From the NCBI GenBank assembly GCA_003598135.1, contig QZKA01000011.1:1-55507 (forward strand): DNA of 55,507 nucleotides, in the 5' to 3' direction. A program made the translations under genes and the position numbers. The stretch comes from Candidatus Omnitrophota bacterium (GTDB lineage: Bacteria > Omnitrophota > Gorgyraeia > Gygaellales > Profunditerraquicolaceae). The notes under the pieces were generated by a model, which was given only the letters and a program-made list of their open reading frames with translations, made no database searches and was not told where the DNA came from. Numbering within the stretch: the stretch's first letter is position 1; each line of letters begins with the position of its first letter. Below, one piece after another: positions 50,233 to 55,507 of the stretch.

Positions 50233-51011
50233 TGGAATTTTTTATTAGACTAGGGAAAAAAACATTATCGTTTTTCTATTTTCTGGGCGGCTTGTCTAAT
50301 TTAGCGCTCCAGACGATTTACTGGTCATTTCTGCCGCCGTATCAAAAAAAGCGCGTAGTCGAGGAAGCGAAAAAAGCAGGGCTTGATAGTTTATACATCG
50401 TATCGTTGATAGCTCTGTTTTTAGGGGTAATTCTTGCGTTCCAGATTGCCTACATCATGCAACGCCTGGGTTCTGAGCTTTACATCGCCAGCATTGTCAC
50501 GCTGGCGCTAGTCAGAGAATTAGGCCCAGTGATCACTTCGTTGGTTGTGGCAGGCAGGGTGGGCGCGGCAATCGCTGCTGAAATCGGCTCAATGCAGGTA
50601 ACCGAACAAGTGGATGCGCTTGAGGCGATGGCGACAAACCCGATAAAATATCTTGTGGTGCCCAGATTTCTGGCTTTAAGTCTTATGCTGCCGGTTTTGA
50701 CACTCTATGCCGATATCATCGGAATCCTCGGAGGATGGCTGATCTGCGTGTTTAAGCTGGGGATATCCTCAAGTTTATATTTTAAGATTGCCTTTGATTC
50801 GTTGTTGTTTAAAGATCTGTTTACCGGGCTTTCCAAGACCATCTTTTTCGGCATGATTATTGCGTTGGTAAGTTGTTATGAAGGCTTTAATGTGGAGGGT
50901 GGCGCTGAAGGCGTGGGCAGGGCGACTACCAAGTCCGTTGTTACTACTTTTATCCTGATCATTGCCTCTGACTGTTTCTTCACCGCGCTCTTTTATTTCA
51001 TTTTTCCTTAA
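50232..51011 (+). CDS. mlaE: Phospholipid transport ABC permease MlaE
   Basis: A 259-residue MlaE/YrbE-family permease of about five helices. 'LALVRELGPVITSLVVAGRVGAAIAAEIG' (in part 'ALVRELGPVITSLVVAGR') and 'MQVTEQVDALEAMATNP' are the family signature. With MlaF and MlaD it moves phospholipids between membranes and keeps outer-membrane asymmetry. The start overlaps the clpC stop (TAATG). Confidence 0.94.
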   Translation: MEFFIRLGKKTLSFFYFLGGLSNLALQTIYWSFLPPYQKKRVVEEAKKAGLDSLYIVSLIALFLGVILAFQIAYIMQRLGSELYIASIVTLALVRELGPVITSLVVAGRVGAAIAAEIGSMQVTEQVDALEAMATNPIKYLVVPRFLALSLMLPVLTLYADIIGILGGWLICVFKLGISSSLYFKIAFDSLLFKDLFTGLSKTIFFGMIIALVSCYEGFNVEGGAEGVGRATTKSVVTTFILIIASDCFFTALFYFIFP

Positions 51012-51017
51012 AGACAA

Positions 51018-51791
51018 ATGGACTATCCGATAATCCAGATAAAGGATTTATATAAATCCTTTAATTCCCACAAGGTCCTCGACGGCATTAACCTAGACAT
51101 AGAGAAAGGCACGACCGTTGTTGTTATCGGCCGTTCCGGCTGCGGCAAGAGCGTTATGCTTAAGCACATCGTAGGCATTCTGCAGCCTGAAAGGGGAACG
51201 GTGTCCGTCAACGGCAGGGATTTGGGTGAACTCAGCGATAAAGAACTCGAAGACGTCAGGATGAAAATGGGCATGGTATTTCAAGGGGGCGCCCTTTTTG
51301 ATTCGATGACCGTCGGTGAAAATGTAGGCTTTGGCTTGATTGAGCACGCAGATATATCACATAAGGAACTGTTTGAGCGAATCGAGGAATCTCTTTATAT
51401 GGTGGGCTTGTGCGGGATTGCGAATCTTATGCCTTCGGAACTAAGCGGCGGGATGAAGAAACGCGTAGCACTGGCCAGGGCATTGTGCATGAAACCCGAT
51501 ATTATCCTTTACGATGAGCCGACAACGGGCGTTGACCCGATTACCGCAGACAGTATCAATGACCTGATCAAAAGCCTGCATGACAAAATCAAGGTTACCT
51601 CAATTGTAGTAACGCACGATATGAAGAGCGCCTATAAGGTAGCTGACAGAATTGCCATGTTGTACCAGGGTAAGATTATTTTTTATGGGACCCCTAAGGA
51701 AGTGCAGGAAACGAATCATCCGATAGTACACCAGTTTATCAACGGCTTAGCACACGGGCCGATTACCGAAACCATAGATTGTTTTAGATAA
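51018..51791 (+). CDS. mlaF: Phospholipid transport ABC ATPase MlaF
   Basis: A 257-residue ABC ATPase. Walker A 'VIGRSGCGKSVMLKHI', 'GMVFQGGALFDSMTVGENV' (Q-loop typical of MlaF), signature 'LSGGMKKRVALARAL', Walker B 'IILYDEPTTGVDP', switch 'VVTHDMKSA'. It powers the MlaE permease encoded 6 bp upstream. Confidence 0.95.
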   Translation: MDYPIIQIKDLYKSFNSHKVLDGINLDIEKGTTVVVIGRSGCGKSVMLKHIVGILQPERGTVSVNGRDLGELSDKELEDVRMKMGMVFQGGALFDSMTVGENVGFGLIEHADISHKELFERIEESLYMVGLCGIANLMPSELSGGMKKRVALARALCMKPDIILYDEPTTGVDPITADSINDLIKSLHDKIKVTSIVVTHDMKSAYKVADRIAMLYQGKIIFYGTPKEVQETNHPIVHQFINGLAHGPITETIDCFR

Positions 51792-51805
51792 ACGGAGGTT
51801 ATACG

Positions 51806-52429
51806 ATGATATTCGGCAAAACAAAACTCGAGTTGAAGGTCGGCATTTTTGTCTTTATTGGCATAATCATCCTTATTATGTTTGTGTTATTCATCGGTGA
51901 TTTCAGCACCTGGGGGACCGGCTATCGGATTAATATTGTGTTTAAATTCATAAACGGAGTAAAAATTGGTGCGCCGGTACGATTTGCGGGGGTAGACGCC
52001 GGGGAGGTAAAGAGTATACGGCTTCATTTTGTGCCCGAGGAACAGGTGACCAAGGTAACCCTGACCTGTCTTTTAAGGAGAGAGGCGCTGGTTCCCCGCG
52101 ATTCGACGGTATGGGTGAATACCCTCGGGCTGCTGGGCGAGAAATACCTTGAAATCATACCCGGGAGGAATTACGCTGACTGCCTTAAGGTGGGCGATAC
52201 GATAGTAGGCAATGACCCCGTGCCTATGCATGAGGTGTTTGAGTTGCTTGAGGGCATGGCAGAGAAACTCGACGCAGGCATCTCGGAGGTTTCAAGCAAG
52301 AAAGGGACGATCGGAAAGCTGCTTTACGATGATTCAATATATAATGAAGTCGAAGCACTCGTAAAGGATCTAAGGCTCCATCCTTGGAAAATATTCTGGA
52401 AGACCAAGGAAAAACCCGTCAAGCGATAA
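51806..52429 (+). CDS. mlaD: MlaD-like MCE domain protein
   Basis: A 207-residue protein with one N-terminal helix (~12-32) and an MCE domain ('KFINGVKIGAPVRFAGVDAG' in part 'GVKIGAPVRFAGVDAGEV', 'VNTLGLLGEKYLEIIPG'). The C-terminal helix ('KKGTIGKLLYDDSIYNEVE') is typical. MlaD forms a hexameric periplasmic ring for lipid passage. MlaB and MlaC are absent here. CGGAGG precedes the start. Confidence 0.92.
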   Translation: MIFGKTKLELKVGIFVFIGIIILIMFVLFIGDFSTWGTGYRINIVFKFINGVKIGAPVRFAGVDAGEVKSIRLHFVPEEQVTKVTLTCLLRREALVPRDSTVWVNTLGLLGEKYLEIIPGRNYADCLKVGDTIVGNDPVPMHEVFELLEGMAEKLDAGISEVSSKKGTIGKLLYDDSIYNEVEALVKDLRLHPWKIFWKTKEKPVKR

Positions 52430-52431
52430 GT

Positions 52432-53817
52432 ATGGTAAAGACAAAGACAATATTCACCTGTCAGAATTGCGGCTATCAGTCGCCCAAGTGGCTAGGTAAA
52501 TGCTCCGACTGCAATAGCTGGAATTCGTTTGTCGAAGAAGATTATACGCAGCCTTGCGCAAGGTCAAAGGAGAGAAAGGCGCTTTATAAAGACGAGCCTG
52601 TGTTGTTAAGAGACGTTGAAATAAAAGAAGCAGGCCGTCTTAAAACCGGGTTAGGCGAATTGGACCGGGTCCTTGGGGGTGGGATCGTTGCGGGTTCTGT
52701 AGTTTTGATTGGAGGAGACCCTGGGATCGGCAAGTCTACCATATCGCTTCAGATTTCTAACCAACTGGCACGCCAGGGCAAAACCGTCTTATATGTCAGT
52801 GGCGAGGAATCCGTATCGCAGACGAAACTCAGGGCCAGGCGCCTGAATCATGCGTCGGGTGAAGATCTTTATATCGTCAACCAGACGGACCTGTCCTTGA
52901 TCATGGAGTACATCCGTAAAATCAAGCCCAGCCTGGTCATTATCGATTCGATCCAGGTGCTCTTTGATCCCGGGATCAGCTCTTCCCCGGGTAGTGTAAG
53001 CCAAGTGAGGGAATGCGCCGGCATGCTTACGCAATTGGCAAAAAGCAGCGCAATATCAATTTTTATCATTGGACACGTGACCAAAGAAGGTTCCCTGGCA
53101 GGACCGAGAGTACTGGAGCATATCGTGGATACGGTGTTGTATTTTGAAGGCGACCGGTTTTCGATGTACAGAATCTTAAGGGGTGTCAAAAACCGGTTTG
53201 GCTCGACCAACGAGATTGGCGTCTTCCAGATGACCCAGGAAGGGTTGCAGGAGGTAAAGAACCCATCTGAAATATTCCTTTCCGAAAGGCCAAAGAACGT
53301 TTCGGGGTCAGTGGTAGTTTGTGTTATGGAAGGCAGCCGCCCCTTACTCGTTGAGATCCAGGCGCTGGTAAGCAAATCTATTTTTGGTTATGCCCGGCGG
53401 CGCAGCCAGGGCTTTGACTATAACCGATTAGCGCTGCTGGTGGCGGTGCTTGAGAAACGCATGGGGCTTTCTCTTGAAGCAGAGGATATCTTTGTTAATG
53501 TTGCCGGAGGGATAAAAGTTGAAGACCCGGCAGCAGACCTGGCAGTGGCAGTGGCAATTGCTTCCGCGTTTCGCGAAAAAAACGTGCTTTCGGATACGGT
53601 GGTTTTAGGCGAAGTGGGCTTAGCCGGAGAAATAAGAAGCATATCCCAATTGTCGCTTAGGCTTAAGGAATCGGAAAAGCTTGGTTTTAGGCATTGCGTC
53701 CTCCCGAGAAATAATTATAAGAACCTTGCTGATTATGAAGGGGGGTTGCTTGAGCTAGCCCCCGTTTCCATGTTAAGAGAAGCGCTTGATATTTCATTAG
53801 AGGAGGTTAAATCATGA
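52432..53817 (+). CDS. radA: DNA repair protein RadA (Sms)
   Basis: The ATG at 52432 gives 461 residues; an in-frame start at 52384 lies inside mlaD. Zinc finger '[21 protein letters not shown]', Walker A '[14 protein letters not shown]', the RadA motif '[13 protein letters not shown]' and a C-terminal Lon-protease-like domain ('[12 protein letters not shown]', '[10 protein letters not shown]'). RadA is a helicase promoting branch migration in recombination. The start is 2 bp after the mlaD stop. Confidence 0.95.
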   Translation: MVKTKTIFTCQNCGYQSPKWLGKCSDCNSWNSFVEEDYTQPCARSKERKALYKDEPVLLRDVEIKEAGRLKTGLGELDRVLGGGIVAGSVVLIGGDPGIGKSTISLQISNQLARQGKTVLYVSGEESVSQTKLRARRLNHASGEDLYIVNQTDLSLIMEYIRKIKPSLVIIDSIQVLFDPGISSSPGSVSQVRECAGMLTQLAKSSAISIFIIGHVTKEGSLAGPRVLEHIVDTVLYFEGDRFSMYRILRGVKNRFGSTNEIGVFQMTQEGLQEVKNPSEIFLSERPKNVSGSVVVCVMEGSRPLLVEIQALVSKSIFGYARRRSQGFDYNRLALLVAVLEKRMGLSLEAEDIFVNVAGGIKVEDPAADLAVAVAIASAFREKNVLSDTVVLGEVGLAGEIRSISQLSLRLKESEKLGFRHCVLPRNNYKNLADYEGGLLELAPVSMLREALDISLEEVKS

Positions 53818-54800
53818 ATCTATTCTTCGTCCGCATTCTTTTTCTTATCGGTAGTGCGCTTATCGGATACCAGACGTTTGAACCGCGGGGGACTGTCGCG
53901 GGCATTATCGGCGCCTTAATGGGCGTTGTTGCCAGCGGGATTATTATCCTTCTTGAGATCGGCATGCGCCGTGTGTCCATGAGGGGCCTTTCCAGCGCCG
54001 TGTTTGGATTGATCCTCGGCCTGATCATGTCAAAGATGATCGGGGATGCGGTCAGCCTCGCACCGATTTCTATCGAAGCGCTTTCCGTGGTGAGAGTTAC
54101 CCTTACGCTTATATTCTGTTATCTCGGTATGACCATGGCCTTGCGCGGCAAAGATGAGTTCAACATCATTATCCCTTACATACGCCTGCGCAGACAGGAC
54201 CAGGAGGAAGATATCGAAGTATTGGATACCAGCGTTATTATTGACGGCCGCATTCTCGATATCTTTAAAACAAAATTCCTTCAGGGGAAAATGATCGTGC
54301 CCAGATTCGTTTTGAGAGAGCTGCAGCAGATTGCTGATTCAACCGACCCCCTGAAACGGCAGAGAGGGCGGCGGGGGCTGGAGATACTGAACAAGATCCA
54401 GAAGGAGCTAGGCATAGAGCTGACTTTGCACGAAGAGGAATTCCCGGAGGTGCGCGAGGTAGACGCGAAACTGGTAAAATTGGCAAAATTGTTAGGCGCT
54501 AAAATCCTGACCGTTGATTTTAACCTGAATCACGTGGCGACGCTGCAGGGGGTTCAGGTCCTCAATATCAACGAGCTGGCAAATTCACTGAAATCGATGG
54601 TATTGCCCGGGGAACACCTCCAGATAAAGCTTATCAAGGAAGGCAAGGAATACAACCAGGGGGTGGGCTATTTGGATGACGGGACCATGGTCGTAGTCGA
54701 AGACGGCAGGCGCGCCATTGGGCAGGAATTGAAGGTAAACGTCACTTCGGTCATCCAGACCCCTGCGGGTAGGATGATCTTTACTAAGATTGCAAAATAA
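53814..54800 (+). CDS. Membrane-anchored PIN/TRAM domain protein (YacL-like)
   Basis: A 328-residue protein: four N-terminal helices (~1-115), a PIN nuclease-like domain (~140-260) with the acidic residues in '[16 protein letters not shown]', '[13 protein letters not shown]' and 'ILTVDFNLN', and a TRAM domain (~265-328, '[22 protein letters not shown]'). PIN domains cut RNA; the substrate is unknown. radA-yacL-ispD order is also seen in Firmicutes. Overlaps both neighbours. Confidence 0.92.
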   Translation: MNLFFVRILFLIGSALIGYQTFEPRGTVAGIIGALMGVVASGIIILLEIGMRRVSMRGLSSAVFGLILGLIMSKMIGDAVSLAPISIEALSVVRVTLTLIFCYLGMTMALRGKDEFNIIIPYIRLRRQDQEEDIEVLDTSVIIDGRILDIFKTKFLQGKMIVPRFVLRELQQIADSTDPLKRQRGRRGLEILNKIQKELGIELTLHEEEFPEVREVDAKLVKLAKLLGAKILTVDFNLNHVATLQGVQVLNINELANSLKSMVLPGEHLQIKLIKEGKEYNQGVGYLDDGTMVVVEDGRRAIGQELKVNVTSVIQTPAGRMIFTKIAK

Positions 54801-55489
54801 TGCGTGTCAGCGCAATAGTACTTGCCGCGGGGCGGGGTATGCGGTTTGGCGCAGGCCAGGACAAACTGCTTGATGTTGTTGGCACAAAGCCCGTCATTAT
54901 CTATAGCCTTGCGGTATTAAGCGCACATCCTCTTGTCAGGGAAATAGTCGTAGTAGCCAATCGCCTGAACCGCAGCCGCATTATCGAGAAGTTAATGCAA
55001 TTCAGGATCCCCAAGGTGCGCGCAGTGGTTCTTGGGGGGAGGAAGCGCCAGGATTCTGCGCGCAAAGGCCTACGCGCCATCTCAGGGCAGGCGGACATGG
55101 TTTTGCTTCATGACGGGGCGCGGCCTTTTATCACTCGATCCATGGTATCGTCGGCGATAAAGAGTGGCGCAAAAACAGGGGCAGCCATTGTCGCCGTGCC
55201 TGTAAAGGCAACTATTAAAGCAGTCAAAGGCGCAGTGGTAAAAAATACCCTGAAGCGGGATGAGTTATGGGAAATCCAGACTCCCCAAGTGTTCAGGGGC
55301 GTCCTTCTGAAGGAGGCATATAAAAAATGCAAGGGCAGGGAAGCCACGGATGATGCCTCTTTGGTAGAAAGGATTGGCGTAAAAGTAGCGGTAGTGGAAG
55401 GCTCATATTACAACATAAAGATAACTACCCCTGAAGATATGGTATTGGCGCAGGCTATCGCCAAACAGCTTAACTACAGTAGGCGTTGA
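54800..55489 (+). CDS. ispD: 2-C-methyl-D-erythritol 4-phosphate cytidylyltransferase IspD
   Basis: A 229-residue nucleotidyltransferase. CTP-binding 'AIVLAAGRGMRFGAGQDKLL', 'LLHDGARPFIT', 'WEIQTPQVFR', 'TDDASLVE' and 'YNIKITTPEDM' are the IspD motifs. It makes CDP-methylerythritol in the non-mevalonate isoprenoid pathway. ATG overlaps the preceding stop by 1 bp. The usual partner ispF may follow outside the window. Confidence 0.96.
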   Translation: MRVSAIVLAAGRGMRFGAGQDKLLDVVGTKPVIIYSLAVLSAHPLVREIVVVANRLNRSRIIEKLMQFRIPKVRAVVLGGRKRQDSARKGLRAISGQADMVLLHDGARPFITRSMVSSAIKSGAKTGAAIVAVPVKATIKAVKGAVVKNTLKRDELWEIQTPQVFRGVLLKEAYKKCKGREATDDASLVERIGVKVAVVEGSYYNIKITTPEDMVLAQAIAKQLNYSRR

Positions 55490-55507
55490 GGCCGAGGCTT
55501 AGGTCAA
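55486..55507. repeat. Hexamer-repeat tract at the end of ispD
   Basis: TTGAGGCCGAGGCTTAGGTC plus AA at the window edge. It matches the tract over the lipA stop codon at 35163 and includes the ispD stop codon TGA. It may be the start of another composite repeat that continues outside the window. Confidence 0.65.

Overview
The window looks like chromosome of a strictly anaerobic, diderm (LPS-type) bacterium from a poorly cultured lineage, most like Candidatus Omnitrophota (OP3). That placement is an inference from gene content, not from any search. Diderm: PilQ-type secretin, HldD heptose epimerase, LolCD-type and MlaEFD-type transporters. Anaerobic: group 4 [NiFe]-hydrogenase, HydG/HydE, rubrerythrin-like protein, desulforedoxin, Rex, split MetH, two-subunit glycine decarboxylase. 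All supported genes lie on the + strand. I saw no rRNA, tRNA, transposase or CRISPR array.

Layout: 1-2900 end of a type IV pilus block (pilQ end, TPR protein, pilM, PilZ). 2959-6401 EIIA/PtsN-like protein, DsbD-like thiol transporter with a DUF1573 lipoprotein, HtpX-like protease. 6524-8125 a cyclic-di-GMP-I riboswitch, an intrinsic terminator and a GAF/HD-GYP phosphodiesterase. 8371-26656 rex and a ~17 kb hydrogenase operon. 26870-29164 a PAS/GAF sensor without an output domain. 29198-35177 glycine cleavage and lipoylation (gcvT-gcvH-gcvPA-gcvPB-lipM-like-lipA). 35429-38451 stand-alone MetH activation domain plus MetH. 38639-55489 housekeeping and envelope genes (hldD, radical SAM, truB, desulforedoxin, response regulator, lysS, lolC/E-lolD, ilvE, mcsA-mcsB-clpC, mlaE-mlaF-mlaD, radA, PIN/TRAM protein, ispD).

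The most interesting part is the hydrogenase operon. A sulfhydrogenase-like beta/gamma NAD(P)H module and a four-cluster ferredoxin precede a complete Ech/Mbh-type [NiFe] core, a PhoU-like protein, two NuoL/M-like subunits, a full Mrp-type antiporter set, a NuoI-like ferredoxin and a [NiFe] large-subunit protease. The operon then continues into HydG and a single protein whose N-terminus is a HypC domain ([NiFe] maturation) and whose remainder is HydE ([FeFe] maturation). This physically links the two hydrogenase maturation systems and suggests that HydG-derived diatomic ligands might be used for the [NiFe] enzyme. Near-consensus Rex operators lie at the rex promoter and upstream of the hydrogenase operon, so NADH/NAD+ control is likely.

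The intergenic spacers carry a recurrent family of low-complexity, partly palindromic repeats sharing a conserved block, found upstream of several genes and running up to or over stop codons.
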